A stretch of DNA of 64,000 nt from Hydrangea macrophylla (GCA_033977485.1 CM066983.1:59701010-59765009), one strand, 5' to 3'. Positions 10,024 to 22,923 are shown, numbered from the stretch's first letter. Numbers and translations: made by a program. Notes: generated by a model from the sequence alone, not told the origin.

Positions 10024-10846
10024 TAGAGGCAAAATCAGGATTTGATCTTAGTAGAGACACAAACTTAGAGGGGTTTCGAGAACTTGGCTCGGATTTTTTT
10101 TCCAGGTGAAATATTGGAGTTTTGGTTTCTAGTGTTTTAAAAATAAAGCGATTGTTCCTTAGATTTCACATATAGTGGGTTAGGGGGTAAAACATAAGCA
10201 TTCATAGATAAACTAATTTCTCTATAACTCTTTGAAATAATTTGTGTTCATGTGAGTTTCTAAGAGCATCTACAATGGTGTGTAGTGTACCACAAACATA
10301 AATTTAGTAGGATAGTAGAACTAAAGTTTGTGGTATGTCCAATTTCATTTGTGGTGCAGAGAAATGGCAAAGACTGTACGATTTTGTGACTCAATGGTTT
10401 GGGCCAAACGGAAAAGTCTCAACCATTGGTGGCCGAACACTTGAACCTTGGTCCCAAATGGTTAAGGCCCACTCGTTTGTGATGTCAACGTTATTGTGAT
10501 GTATAAATAACTTATACATAGCCAATTAACTACCCAGTCTACCCGTCAAGTTTTATGAGTAGTCATACAAGCCCTTTCCAAAAGAGTCAAGTGATGACCA
10601 TTTGGTGATGATATGTCTCTTCACCGTTTTCCATCTAGACCATTCAGATCCTCCATTTTCTGGTACAGTCATACTACAACTTAGGTTAAGTTTGTCTTAA
10701 ATTCGCCTAAATCATTGTGGATGCTCTAAAAAATAACGAATTAAAAGTCCAAAAACTAGGGCATAAATGCATAAAATACAAAAAATAATAGATAAAAGAG
10801 TAATTTTGAAATGTTGAGCCCCCGAGCCTTAGTAGCTCCGCCCTTG
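10024..10846. mobile_element. hAT-like element, interrupted by a Harbinger-type MITE
   Basis: Flanked by GATACATC (10016-10023) and GATATATC (10847-10854), an 8-bp TSD with one mismatch. The right end reads AGTAGCTCCGCCCTTG; the left end TAGAGGCAAAATCAGG is a degenerate inverse of it. The gap is filled by the MITE at 10264-10726. Confidence 0.55.
10264..10726. mobile_element. Tourist/Harbinger-type MITE (463 bp)
   Basis: Terminal inverted repeats GAGCATCTACAATGG and CATTGTGGATGCTC, flanked by TAA on both sides (10261-10263, 10727-10729), the 3-bp TSD of PIF/Harbinger elements. No coding sequence. Confidence 0.85.
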
Positions 10847-10866
10847 GATATATCATGGTGGCTTGG

Positions 10867-12010
10867 TGTTGGGAAAAATAACATTCCCACACAATGGAAG
10901 CTTGAAACACCAGCTGAATATCAGAAACCAAAGTTTGGAAAGACATTCCAAACATACACACAAAAGACACACACACACACACATAGTATTTAACATAAAC
11001 ACACCAAAGAAAATACACAGATTTATACGTGGTTCGGCCAAACATTACCTATGTCCATACTTGAGAGATCCGTTATTTCATTATTGAGAATATAAATTGG
11101 TACAAGACACTCTTTGAATTAACTCACATAACCCAATCCCCATACATTTGTACACCTACTCTCAATACTCACAAGAACTTGACACAATCACTATAGTATA
11201 AAGAAATCACAAGAGATAAAAAATAATAAATAAATAAATAAATAAATAAAAGCCCTTCTCTACCTTACATTCCTATAACGCTGTAAAAAAAAACCCTCAC
11301 AAAAAAACCCCAGTAATTAATATCACCGATTCACCGGACACCCTCTCATAATTTTTCCTCCCTCTCTTTCTAACTGAGAGTACCACTACTCAGAGAAATT
11401 ATTCAGTGAGCCCGTCACGCCACGTCAGCATGCTGATGTGGTGTGACCATTTAATCTCAACCATTCACTTGCCCCCTCCTTCTAGGGGGATCATGACAAG
11501 TGGTTATCAGATTTCAAATTTGAAATTTCACTAACCACTTGTCATGATCTCCCTAAAAGGAAGGGGCAAGTGGGTGGTTAGAATTAAATGGTCACACCAC
11601 GTCAGCATGCTGACGTGGCGTGACGGACTCACTGAATAACTTCTCCACTACTCATGTGTAACACCCTCCATATATATATATATGCATCACACACATATAT
11701 ACGGATACACACGACCAATATATTTCTTGGTGAAGACTTTTATCTCAATCACTCCACAAGCATCACATATCCTTACAAATCCAATAGAATTGGATAAAGT
11801 CCAATTCATCTTATCTTGATGTAGCATATCAAATTAAACAAGAACAAGAATTCATCTTGGTGGGTTTTCTCAAGATTAGCATGGGATGGACCCATATTTG
11901 GGTCCAAAAATATAGTAACTTGTGTCCCTAAATGTTGTAAGTAGAACTGAAAACCATAAATATATAAGAATTCCTTGTGAAGGTGAATCCTTACAAACTA
12001 GTTTTGAGAA
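10867..12010. repeat. LTR-like fragment (TGTTGGGAAAAATAAC start)
   Basis: Starts TGTTGGGAAAAATAACATTC and contains TACGTGGTTCGGCCAA near 11026, a phrase common in plant copia LTRs. A (TAAA)n microsatellite lies at 11222-11250. The right end is not certain; no primer-binding site or TSD was found. The MULE MITE at 11393-11645 interrupts it. Could be a solo LTR. Confidence 0.4.
11393..11645. mobile_element. palindromic Mutator-type MITE (253 bp)
   Basis: The two arms are near-perfect inverted repeats of about 115 bp: TCAGTGAG, GTCACGCCACGTCAGCATGC and TGGTGTGACCATTTAAT occur on both sides, and ATTTCAAATTTGAAAT forms the centre. A perfect 9-bp TSD CACTACTCA (11384-11392 and 11646-11654) marks it as Mutator-like. 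A transcript would fold into one long hairpin. Confidence 0.92.
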
Positions 12011-12312
12011 ACGACTTGGGCACTTTTTATACTATAATAAAGTGTGATTGGTCTGCTTGCACAAATATACTTATGTGACATATTTATTACACACAAGTAG
12101 ATCAATAGTATCTAAATAAATGACCAAAAATACCTTAAAAAGTCACTCAAGTGTTATGCATAGAATGTACGAAAAAGGGCAATCCGAAGTAAAAAAATCA
12201 AAAAGTTTAATCAACAAAAATATCACCACATATTTGGCAACAATAACAAATGTTTGTTTCACCAAATATATTGTAGTACTACTAAGACCAAATTTTTGAT
12301 TAAGTGTCATTT
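11655..12312. other. AT-rich intergenic stretch, no gene seen
   Basis: A TA microsatellite near 11672, then AT-rich DNA without an ORF or motif I recognise. It may include the right part of the LTR-like fragment. Confidence 0.5.
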
Positions 12313-12539
12313 ATAGATCAAAAGAGATGAACATGCACATGCAATAAATTTCCTTTTCATTTTCTCATCACTAGTATGAAGTTTTCTTTTTCCTCCTCCG
12401 CGTGTACTGTTGATTTATTTGGGTCATAAATTTTATGAGAGAAAAGAGAGGGGAAAGGAGAAAACAAGATGGTATAAGTAATGAGAAAATGAAAAGGGAA
12501 TTTATTGCATGCGCATATGTTCATCTCTTTTGATCTATA
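12313..12539. mobile_element. inverted-repeat element (GATCAAAAGAGATGAAC arms)
   Basis: The left arm 12313-12370 (GATCAAAAGAGATGAACATG, CAATAAATTTCC, TTTCATTTTCTCAT) is mirrored at 12481-12539. Two more copies of ATGTTCATCTCTTTTG follow at 12540-12585. A fold-back MITE of about 227 bp. Confidence 0.75.
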
Positions 12540-12589
12540 TGTTCATCTCTTTTGTTCTATACATGTTCATCTCTTTTGATCTACCAACT

Positions 12590-13684
12590 CGGCAAAGTCC
12601 TCAAGAAGTGATGAGTGTTCATGCATTACTTGCGACCACAATTACCTGATGGTTCTCACTATCCATGCTCAAATTATACAATACGGCCTTGTTTTTTTTG
12701 CAGTATATAAGTGGACATTTATCTTGTCCTGTCTTTGGCGCAACCTATCCATCGGATAAAAATATCTAGAACTCCCTTTCTATCCCGAATCCGAGGGATA
12801 AAATTATACCATGGGGGCGGGATAAGGCTGGATAAGGAGTAGTGGGATAAGAAAAATGTCTACATTAACTAAACATTTAATTACTAAATATCACAATATT
12901 GTTTTACAAAAATATATTCTAACCATTTAATAAATAAAATAATACTTAAAATGTTTAAATATTAAAATAAATATATAAATTTAACATTTCAAGCATAAAA
13001 TTATATTTTAACATAGAGACTAGCTTCAACAACTCTCCCGGTCACTTCTTCAGTAATCTTCAACAACGAGAAAATTCCCCCTTCGGCACCAGCAGCTCTA
13101 GTGGATCCCACAACCCATTAGGAAATGATTCTATTCATTTCCATAAAAGCAACGTCTTTAAAATTCAGATAAACCGATGTTTTGATCTGTTCTATATGTC
13201 TCGGGATTGTCCGCTACAATGTTACCTCCATATTGATCGGACTATCAAAATCTGGGGTAGGACCCGACAAAGAGCTTAGTTTGATTAACGAAGGAGCGAC
13301 CTAGTCTTTGTTATGAGGAGGGATAGGTAAAATTAGGATTTTTATAGAGAATTTTAGTGAAAAGTATAAAATTTATAGTGCATCAGTATCACAAGACTCA
13401 CGACCCATCCCGCTCCATGTGGAAATATGACACGTGGGCCACCAAGGCTCATCCAAATCAATTAAAAGTTTATAGCAACAGAGAAAAAAAAAAAAAAAAA
13501 AAAAACTTAAAACAACATTGAGTATTTAAAACTTTTAGAAACAACACCCTCTTCTGAGGTGTAAAATCCGTATAAATTTAAAAACATAATTATATTTTGA
13601 AATGAATGAATTTATGTTGAAAGGGGTCCTAAAGGTACCCTAAGAACCAATAAAAACATTTAAATAATTTTCGCAAATGGTAGA
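12590..13684. other. intergenic stretch, no gene seen
   Basis: AT-rich sequence with a poly-A run at 13483-13504 and a TTC/CTC-containing patch near 13020-13120. No reading frame with recognisable similarity. It is the left flank into which the LARD at 13685 inserted. Confidence 0.5.
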
Positions 13685-14107
13685 TGATGGTACACAAAAA
13701 TGTACCTTTGTGATTCAGTTGAAGTGAGTTGAATACATGGATTGGTCCTCCTCTACAAATGAGCATTTCCTGGAAGGAAGACCTTGGTGAGGCTACCACT
13801 GTGGTCCCTTCGATGGTTAAGTTAGTAACCAAATGGATAATGGGAAGAAATAGTATATAGTGAATACATGTGCTCAAGGATAAGAGAAGAGAGCCACCCC
13901 ATTTTACCTTTCAAGCAAAATTTATATCTTCACAGATGTGTAACTGCTCCTATTCATGGGATCACGCCCACGATTTTCTTCATTCTCAATGACTGATGCT
14001 TGATCATGGGCTATGATCATGGGGTTGTGGGCTAGGATCATGGGGTTGACCCATTCATAGGGCCCCACGTGTTAGTTGGTGGTTAGGATATATTATGGGG
14101 CATATCA
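13685..14107 (-). repeat. LARD 3' LTR
   Basis: Starts TGATATGCC and ends TACCATCA on the minus strand. About 94 percent identical by eye to 20371-20794. A TATA-like ATATAAAT lies near 13920, and ATGATCAT/CCATGATC words cluster at 13955-14055 upstream of it. The polypurine tract (GGAGGGGAGTACC, minus) abuts at 14108-14120. Confidence 0.88.
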
Positions 14108-14439
14108 GGTACTCCCCTCCAAGCTCTGGTCATTCATAGAAAGACCTGAATTGGTCTCATCTATGAATCATTTAAGAGATATCCGGTATGGTCATACGTT
14201 AGAGGCCATTGGAGGTTTGAAACTGACGTCTTTCTGCATCATGGGCGTTCTTATCTTTTTTATGGGGCTAAAGTCGAAATCTAGGAGCTCTGATATAGGA
14301 AAATCTTGCACAAGAAGGTCTTGCTCTTAAAAGGCCTGAAGATAAGAGTCTTTGTCGTTGAGGACATTAACCATATCTTATAAGAGGCAATTCTGAGGGA
14401 TTGGAGAGATTCCGTCCAAGTCAAAAAGCCTTAGGTCCC

Positions 14440-14960
14440 GAAGAGTGAGACCAAGTTGAAAAAGCTTGAGGCCAAAGAAGTTGGGGTCGAGCTAAAAAGC
14501 ATAAAGTGAATAGGCGAGGCCAAGCTAAAAAGCTTGAGGCTTAATAAGTTGAGACCAATCTGAAAAAGCTTGAGGTCGTATAAGATGAGGCCAAGCTGAA
14601 AAGCTTAAGGCCTAAGAAGTGAGGCCAAGTTGAAGTGCTTGATTTGGGTAGACTAGACCACCTGGGTATTAGAAGAAGTGCTTGGTGTTATTGAACCAAA
14701 GATTTGAAGAACTAAACACTTTAGTGTTCGGCTAAAATGCTTGGTGTGATTGAACATATTGGCTTTAGGGGCAGAGCACCTGGGTGCTCGGCTGAGGTAC
14801 TTGGTGTGATTGAACCAAGGTTTTAAAGAGCAGAGCACTTGGGTGCTCAGCTGAGGTACTTGGTATGATTGAACCAAGGTTTTAAAGAGCGGAGCACCTG
14901 GGAGCTCGGCTGGGATACTTAGTGTGATTGAACCAAGGTTTTACAGAGCGAGCGTGCCCA
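14440..14960. repeat. tandem repeats inside the LARD (about 40-bp and 59-bp units)
   Basis: 14440-14640: imperfect units built on GAGGCCAAGCTGAAAAAGCTT, roughly 35-45 bp. 14653-14960: about 4.5 copies of a 59-bp unit; GGGTGCTC-type words start at 14782, 14841 and 14900. They lie at the 3' end of the element on its own strand. Confidence 0.85.
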
Positions 14961-15454
14961 AGACCAGTGCCGAAGTGAGCTAGCCATCTGGGGATTGCCC
15001 AAGGTTTTTGTTGGGTTGGAACACTTAGTATCGATTAAGTGTCAGCTTACTGTCATGCTAATTGATGGAGCTTTGTTCCTCTTATATGGTCAAGAGCTAG
15101 GCTCGAGAGCAATAGACCAATGTAAGATTTAGGAAGAGGAGCCCCATATATGGTGAAGAAATTATTGTTGAGCTGAGGAGCATAATCCCTGAGCCAGTTA
15201 CTTGAGTTAAAACACTTGGGCACAGTAGCTTGAGATGAGAAACCCTGATTTTAAAGTACTTTGGGATTTTATCCAGTAGGCCCAAGGCTATTGTTTTGGA
15301 GGTGTATGCTTTCTTTTGCCTAGTGTGGCTAGGGCTTTGTCTTTCTAGCACAGGTCTAGTATGCCTAGCTGTGTAGGGCTTATGTGACTGGCTATGTAGG
15401 GCTTTGCTTGCCTTAGTTGCCTAGACTGATTAGGGCTTTCACTTGTCTAGTACT

Positions 15455-15835
15455 GGGCTTATGGCTAAGCTAATTCACTTAGTTTGAGCTAAAAGTGAGC
15501 GTGAGCTCTTCTGATCTTTTGGCCAGATCAGGTTTGAGTGCTTGGTAGGCCCAAGGCTTTTAGCCAAGCTAATTCTCTTAGTTTGGACTAAGAGTCAGCG
15601 TGAGCTCTTCTGATCTTTTGGCCAGATCAGGTTTGAGTGCTTGGTATGCCTAAGGCTTTTAGCCGAGCTGATTCGCTTAGTTTGGACTAATAGTCAGCGT
15701 GAGCTCTTCTGATCTTTTGGCCAGATCAGGTTTGAGTGCTTGGTATGCCCAAGGCTTTTAGCCGAGCTGATTCGCTTAGTTTGGACTAAGAGTTAGCGTG
15801 AGCTCTTCTGATCTTTTGGCCAGATCAGGTTTCAA
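15455..15835. repeat. 99-bp tandem repeat array inside the LARD
   Basis: Nearly four copies with an exact 99-bp period: GTGAGCTCTTCTGATC starts at 15501, 15600, 15699 and 15798. Every unit contains a hairpin CTGATCT-7 nt-AGATCAG. The copies are nearly identical, so the array is recent or homogenised. Confidence 0.95.
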
Positions 15836-15839
15836 TCTA

Positions 15840-18800
15840 GATCTTAGGCTACATTAATAAAATCTTAATAAGATCTGCTGAATAACCAAACTTCCTGAAT
15901 AATAAATTTTGATCTGGTATGACATCTTATCTTGACTTTTTCTGGTGTTTAATCACTTTCTTGAGGCCTTGACCGTAGTAGAGCTTGATATGTACGAGAT
16001 CTAGATGACTTGCGCAAGATCTGCTGGGCAGTATCTTAACATGGGATCTAAATAAGATCTGAATAAATTATGATATAATATAATGCACGACATTTATCTT
16101 AATTTGAGCAAAGTATGTGGCATGCATCTCGACCTGAGTATACTCTGAATAACAAGATTACGATATATCTGATCTGACTAAGTTCTCAATAATAATCTTG
16201 AAGTATGTCTTATCAAAACAAGCATTTAATAACAAGATCCAATTTGGAAAAATCCAGAACGCCCCAGATCTGGCTTGTTTGGTTGTGTCGTGCCCAATAT
16301 TTTTTAGAGGGCTATAGTGTTCAAATCGGGATGCTTAGTCTCGGAGCCCTGAGCTAAATGGGGGTTAAGATGATATCTTCTACTCCCCCCTCTACTCTCA
16401 ATACTAAGCGTTGGGTTGAGAGAGAAAAATGTGTCGGATGAGATCCGATTAAATAACTTTGAAATGAACCCAATTTTCATGATGAGATCTCATCAAACAT
16501 TCAGAGAAAATACCAAGGGTAGAGGATGGTTGAGCCAATCAACAGAGCTTGTGAACTAGAGACTTGAAGCACAAGTAAGAGCTCAAACTCAAAGGTCCAA
16601 CACAAGTTGAAGAGCACTAGTATAATGCTCATGCCGCATACCTAAGAAATTGATATTGAGGGCTTTATTTATAATGATTAGTTATTGGCCGAGCCGAAGA
16701 GTTGAGACCGATCCAAATGAACTTTGGATAAACTTTGATGTGGTAACTTGGTATGTGGGGAGCTCGTGAAGAGGACCCGATGTTTAATATCAGAAAGTGA
16801 TTAATAAACCTAAATTTGATGAGAGGTATTTGATGATACCGATTAAAATTAGGTTGGTCTAAAGTAGTTTGACCCAACCATAAATTCAACTAATTGAAGA
16901 AGTGTTCATCGGTTTGGGACATAAAGTATTCTAGAAAATAATATGCCTATCATGACTTGCACAAATAATTCTAATATCCCACTGAATGGGTGATACCATT
17001 CATGAGATCTATAAAATGATAGGAAATATAATGTTACAAGATCTGCCATAGTTAATTCAATTTAAGGTGTTTGTAAAATCTCAACACTTACCATGGCATA
17101 AGCTAGTAGAACTTTAATGGCAAATTTTGTGCATCAGCTTCATATATATATATGAGATATGTATGCATGTCTTCATAAACAAAAGATGCCTATCTAGTTT
17201 GTTGTTTTCATTTTTAGAGAGTGATATGTGCCTCTGACAGCATGTTTGTTGTGTGCCAGTCAGGCTAGCAATGAAATTGTACCCGTTGGGCTCCAAGTTA
17301 TCACTGTTACAATAGCCTTGCTCATATATGTGATCCGTGTATTTTAATTTCCACAAAAAGGTTCAATAAAAGCAATACATCCCATGAATATATTTGCTTG
17401 ATTTAGAGGGATTTAATTGATCGTGTGAGGGATTGACCTTAGTGGCCTTGTGCTCCCTTATAAAGTAAAATTTGTAGCATAATAGCGATTTGCGCAAGAC
17501 ATTAAATGATAAATCAGATTTTGTCAAATCTGAATGAGATTTGAATCATCTCCCATACTATACTTGGACATTATTTACTATGCCAAATGATGATGCCTTT
17601 ATAGGGGACTAATTGGCAGTATAGGTAATCTTTGGGAGTGGTATGAAATAATATATTCCCACTAATCATGTAACTATCCATGAATTTAGGAGGTCATATG
17701 GCTATATAAATATGTACGTGAATAAATGTGTTGCCATATGTGGTACTCATGATTGAAATCAGAATTATTTTGTAGTATTACAGGGATTTGTACTTTTCAA
17801 TCCAAGCAAAGATTATGACTTACACCCATGGTAGTCGAAAATAATCAAAACATAAGAATTAATTTAAGCCCTTGGAGGCACATGGTAATTTGTACAAGTG
17901 TGCACTTTGGTCATAGAATAAAGCAAATGTTGATTTTCTTAGTTGATTGAGCAATGCCTTATGTCCATAAAGAGAAAGTAGTAGTACACGTACTAACACA
18001 TACAAACACTGAATATATGTATATATATATATATATATTCATAGGTAATCAGTAAGTACCTTTCCCATGTGGTCGTAATGTAGTCTCTGGATGAATTGAT
18101 CTGATCTCGTTCTTATCTAATCAATCTCGATGTGAATGCTTAGATAATAATATGGCTGATCGAAATGAGACTTACATAATAAGCCCGCACATGTCAGGTT
18201 TGGATAATAATCTCGAGATAAATGAGATCTGTAAAAGACATTAGCATTATATCAAAATATGCTAATCTGTGGTGGATTTGAACAATACCCAAAGCCGTAA
18301 TTGGGTAGCAATCTGGCTCGAACAAAATGATCCATGGTATAGGAAAAATATGTTGAATGAAACTTGAACAAAGCATGTGTAATGATCTTTGATTCGAGCT
18401 AGATACACTATATAATAAGCTTTTGAGTATGATTGGTGAATCTTGAATTATAAGTTCCAGATGTGTACAATCTGATGAGCATTTGACGTAGTAGTTCGAG
18501 TCGAGGGAGACCCAGTTTTTACTAGCCCTGAGTGTTCTTAATAACTTCATCTTTGAGCATGAGCTATTGGATATGATCTCGAATAATATGAATAAATTGT
18601 GATCTGATCCAAATAACCAGATAAGCTCGCATAAAAGTCTTTGCATGGGTCCCGATCACAGTGAGATATGCAACATAAGTTTAAACAAAATCTTCGGATT
18701 TTTGAATATGAAGCTTTGAATAAGCTCTTGATATATAGGACTCCATATAATAATGAGGTCCAAAACTATGTTCACATTGAGTGAAGTTTGTAAGATAGGC

Positions 18801-20354
18801 TCCGATCATGTCCAGTCTAAATAAGATCTCAATAATAATAAGATCTAAATAGCCTCAGAATAATAAGCTTTATTGTTGACTCTTATGGCTTTGCAAAGAA
18901 CATACAGTAAAACTGTGACACTAATAGTTTTCTTGGGTCTTAGGTAGATAATTTTGATCATACAATGGCTAATCAAATAAAGAGTTTGGCTAAATGCCAA
19001 TTTACAATCAATTGGCGTTGGGAGTATAGACATCAAGTTCTATTGACGAAGCTACAATGACACTCAATATGATAGTTTTGTAAATGTGTTATACTCACAC
19101 TTATATTCTGACACATATAAACCAATGTGGTTTCAAATATGCAAATTGTTCATGGTTTGATCAATGGATTAAGACAAACAATGTCTTAGGTGTTCGGTTT
19201 ACCTTGGTAGTCCAAATAACGATATGATCACAGTGTGGTCAGAATGTCATGCTCTCACACAGTTTGATCATGATCATGATGATATGTAACAATCAAAGAT
19301 CAATTGTACAAATAAGTTACCAATGAATCAAAACTGATTTATCCAATGAGAGATAAATTCTCATGTAGAATTTTGTCTTCACATGAACTTTGTAAGAAAT
19401 TTATATTGTAAATGGTGTATAAAATATAATTATACTCTAGTGTTATCAAAACACCAATTTGATTAATTTGGACAAAAAGTCATTAGATAAAGATATCACG
19501 AGCCAAGGTGATATGTGATCATTACAAGTGGTTTGTGAAATCATGTAGGTATTGTATTCGATTGTTGCAACAAATCAGCAAAGAAAATCAATTCAAGGTG
19601 ATTTGAAAAGATTCGCAGTGGTGTTTTCTTTTGGTCGAGAATCTAGATCGGCCTGCTCTTATAATTTATGTGGGCATTGATTTTACTGATTTTGTCGGTG
19701 CCAATCTTCGGATGATTGACTCAATGGTCTTTGATTGACCAAATAGTTCATCACATGACAGTGAAGCAAAGAGCACCATCTACCCAAATATGCATTCAAT
19801 CATAGTATTGATGTATCAAGATGCTAAAGCACATGTAGACATTGTGCATCTATTTCCAGACCACTCAATTTAATAATTGAGGTCAAAGTGTGAGATCACG
19901 TGATACATGGCGTAAATGCAGAGACTGATTTGATAAACTCTTTTGAGTTTGTAAGTCTTGTTTGGTAACCGGCTTTGGAGGCCTTGCTAGAATTAGCAAA
20001 TGAAGAGATACAATTATATTGCAATATACATATGCTAAACACCTAAACATATACTGAGTGTACATACATGATGATGCACATCTTATATGTTCTTTTTCTT
20101 TTCTTTTCGGCAACGTATTGATCGTGGATGATCTATGTACACGTTTCCATATATGTGAACAATGATATGACACATTCAAGCTCTATTGAAAAAGATTATG
20201 TCTTGGACAATTTCTAGAACCCTATCACATACCTTGACATGGATGAAGGGATTAGATTATTTGACAGACCCATGAGCAGCAGCTGTCAAAATATAAACTG
20301 AAAATTTATATATTTGAAGTACAATTGCAGTAGCCATTTGTCGATTCGAAAAAT
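15840..20354. other. LARD interior, non-coding
   Basis: 4.5 kb of AT-rich sequence rich in AGATCT and GATC words, with TA microsatellites at 17143 and 18017. No gag, protease, RT or integrase motif seen on either strand. Confidence 0.6.
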
Positions 20355-20368
20355 TCACTTGGCGCCAA
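20355..20368 (-). other. LARD primer-binding site
   Basis: The minus strand reads TTGGCGCCAAGTGAA two bases inside the right LTR. TGGCGCC is a common start of gypsy-type primer-binding sites. It sets the orientation of the element. Confidence 0.7.
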
Positions 20369-20370
20369 AC

Positions 20371-20794
20371 TGATGGTACACAAAAATGTACCTTTGTGAT
20401 TTAGTTGAAGTAAGTTGAATACATGGATTGGTCCTCCTCTCCAAATGAGCGTTTCTTGCAAGGAAGACCTTGGTGGGATTGCCACTGTGGTCCCTCCGAT
20501 GGTTAAGTTAGTAACCAGATGGATAATGGGAAAGAAATAGTATATAGTGAATACATGTGCTCAAGAGTGAGAGAAGAGAGCCCCCCATTTTACCTTTCAA
20601 GCAATATTTATATCTTCAGAGATGTGTAACTACTCCTATTCGTGGGATCATGCCCACGATTTTCTCCATTCCTCAATGGCTGATGCTTGATCATAGGCTA
20701 TGATCATGGGGTTGTGAGCTAGGATCATGGGGTTGACCCGTTCATAGGTCCCCATGTGTTAGTAGGTGGTTAGGTAATATTTAGGGGCATATCA
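20371..20794 (-). repeat. LARD 5' LTR
   Basis: Partner of 13685-14107. On the minus strand U3 starts at 20794; CCATGATC/ATGATCAT motifs occupy about 20650-20735, followed by a TATA-like GATATAAATATTG at about 20604-20616. Confidence 0.88.
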
Positions 20795-20816
20795 ATAGAA
20801 AAAGATTTCATGTAGG

Positions 20817-20868
20817 GGTCATTTCGACCGATCAAACAACCCCCTTTGACCGGTCGAATGACCCCTGG
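20817..20868. repeat. inverted repeat with TTCGACCGGTCGAA-type arms
   Basis: GGGGTCATTTCGACCGATCAAA at the left is matched by TTTGACCGGTCGAATGACCCC at the right, a hairpin with arms of about 21 bp. It lies between the LARD and the outer gypsy LTR, probably a remnant of the element the LARD inserted into. Confidence 0.8.
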
Positions 20869-21089
20869 CAGAATCCCCTTTTGCAGCAGAATTTTGCCAA
20901 GAAATCACTCAACCTTACACATTTCTAAACTTCTCCAACTCTCATATTGTAAACCAATCTTTCCAAACATATCAAGGTTATAAATGTAATACCCGTGAAA
21001 ATTAAAAAGTATGAACATAGATTTCCCAAGGTGTTCTATAATTATCTCTGTACCTCATGTATTAAATTTGTGTATTATTATTTGTTATC

Positions 21090-21440
21090 GTTAAATATAA
21101 CTATAGATTATTTTAATAATTATTATTGCTTAATTTATAACCATAGACCAATGTCGTATTAATTTATAACTAGAAGTTATATTATATTCGTTGTACATCG
21201 TTCAATGTTGTAACTATAGGTTATAATATATAATTTCATTTTTGCCTAAATTTAGACCCTCCTATATTAATATATCGTATTTTAATATTTAGAGTTTATA
21301 ATTATAGGTTATAGTATATTATTCGAACCCGATAGTCTGTGACTATAAATTTAAATTTTTATCGACATTATTATTTTAACCTCTGACGTTAAGTTAGACC
21401 AGATCGCTATATATTAGTCCCGAGACTATAGTCGTAATTA
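21090..21440. promoter_or_regulatory. U3 cluster of ATAACYATAGRTTAT half-palindromes (outer gypsy)
   Basis: About seven related words (ATAACTATAGATTAT, ATAACCATAGACC, ATAACTAGAAGTTAT, GTAACTATAGGTTATA and others) stand 80-430 bp upstream of the likely TATA box. The core ATAAC-TATAG-GTTAT is self-complementary. The same cluster is in the other LTR at 54440-54790. Enhancer function is inferred. Confidence 0.6.
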
Positions 21441-21909
21441 TTATAGTATTGACGTTTTTATTTTAGAACCCAAACTAATAATATTAGACCCGGACTATGA
21501 TTTATAAACGCGAACTGCAACCTTTATACCTGTACACAAAGTCATATCACATCACCTCACCATCACTTCCACCGCTCCTACACTCAACCCCCAAATCTTC
21601 CCCAACATTCCCCATAAATTCCCTTCACCCCCTCCCCCTCCCCCTCCCCCTCTTTTACCCACTAGACACAACCCCCCTCAACCCATTGGATATTCTCCCT
21701 CGCCCAAGTACACTACCTCACCCCCATTAAAACCCCTTCATTAACCTACCCCCCCTTATATCCAGCAGATACACATACACACAATTATGTATTATATATT
21801 ATATGTATGTGTAGTGTGCTGTGTATGTATGTAATATGTAGGTGTGTGCATGTGTGTCTTATATTCATATATATATATATATATAGATAGACTGAGAGAT
21901 AGGGAGAGC

Positions 21910-21941
<32 letters not shown>

Positions 21942-22209
21942 CAACCCAAGAAAGAGAGAGAGAGAGAAGAGAAAGAAAAGAAAAACTCACACAACACACA
22001 AACCCACCACCTCTGCCTCTGCCCCTCTCACCCAAACACATATACACCCACACATAATCTGCTGGGCAGATTCAGAAGAAGAGAGAGAAGAAGAGGGATA
22101 AAGAAGAAGGGAGATACCATAGCCAGACCACCCTGAGACCATCCAAGACCAAGACCCGAGAAGGTAACCCATCTCTCCCCCTTTGTATTATATTCCCTCT
22201 GCATGTTAA

Positions 22210-22291
<82 letters not shown>

Positions 22292-22682
22292 ATAAGCAAC
22301 CCCCGAATAGAACCTAGCACCCCTTCATGGCCGGACCACCATTGAAGTTCGTACGAGCTAGGCTTTTTGGACCATCACCAAAACCCATGAAACCAACACT
22401 GAAATGACCCTAACAATCCCCTTAAGATCCCCGATGAACGACTCGAAGATTAGACAACGTTTGGTTGTCCTACGATTCAATTATTCTTTTTAGGACGAAT
22501 CTATTTTTCCTCCCGTACGGACAGACCATTAAGAGTTAGGCTTCAACCTATACTGTTGGATCGGGTTCATCGAGGCACTTGATTTCGACATAAAGCTTGC
22601 ATATTTTGCTAAGAAATGGATGAGATATGATCGTTTGAAGTTTTTATGTATAAATGTGTATATATATATATATATATGCGAA

Positions 22683-22923
22683 TCTTATTATATTATTATA
22701 ATATGGAAGCCTCAAAATGCCACATGTCAAACTAATAGGCAACCAAGACAAATGTATATTGAGGCTTTCCAAATTTATTTTATACATTTTCTCTATTCTT
22801 AATTTCACCGTTAGTTAGGCCTGTTATACATTTTCTCTCCTTATCAACTATAATGTCACTCAATTCAATTTTCAATTCATCCTTTAAAATTTCTCCGGTG
22901 CATTGCACGGGTAGGAAAGCTAG
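22683..22923 (+). mobile_element. short non-autonomous Helitron (241 bp)
   Basis: Begins TCTTATTATATTA after an A and ends CTAG before T, with a hairpin GTGCA-T-TGCAC inside CCGG...GGG (22895-22911) about 9 nt before the end. No TSD, as expected. It sits in the outer gypsy 5' LTR. Confidence 0.75.

Larger units (their letters stand above)
13685..20794 (-). mobile_element. LARD: non-coding LTR retrotransposon derivative (7.1 kb)
   Basis: Two LTRs of about 423 bp bracket 6.26 kb of interior. The primer-binding site lies by the right LTR and the polypurine tract by the left one, so it runs on the minus strand. Flanks GTAGA (13680-13684) and ATAGA (20795-20799) look like a 5-bp TSD with one change. 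The interior has no gag or pol on either strand; the longest frame (150 codons, 18194-18646 minus) has no recognisable domain. Three tandem-repeat blocks lie in its 3' half. Fits a LARD, mobilised by enzymes of a partner element. Confidence 0.85.

Noticed and set aside
18194..18646. 150-codon minus-strand frame inside the LARD as a gene
   Set aside because: No recognisable domain, AT-driven composition, and no homologous start or splice signal; probably chance.
21785..22320. Several overlapping open frames near the (GA)n and (CA)n tracts
   Set aside because: Dinucleotide repeats lack stops in every frame; no real gene.
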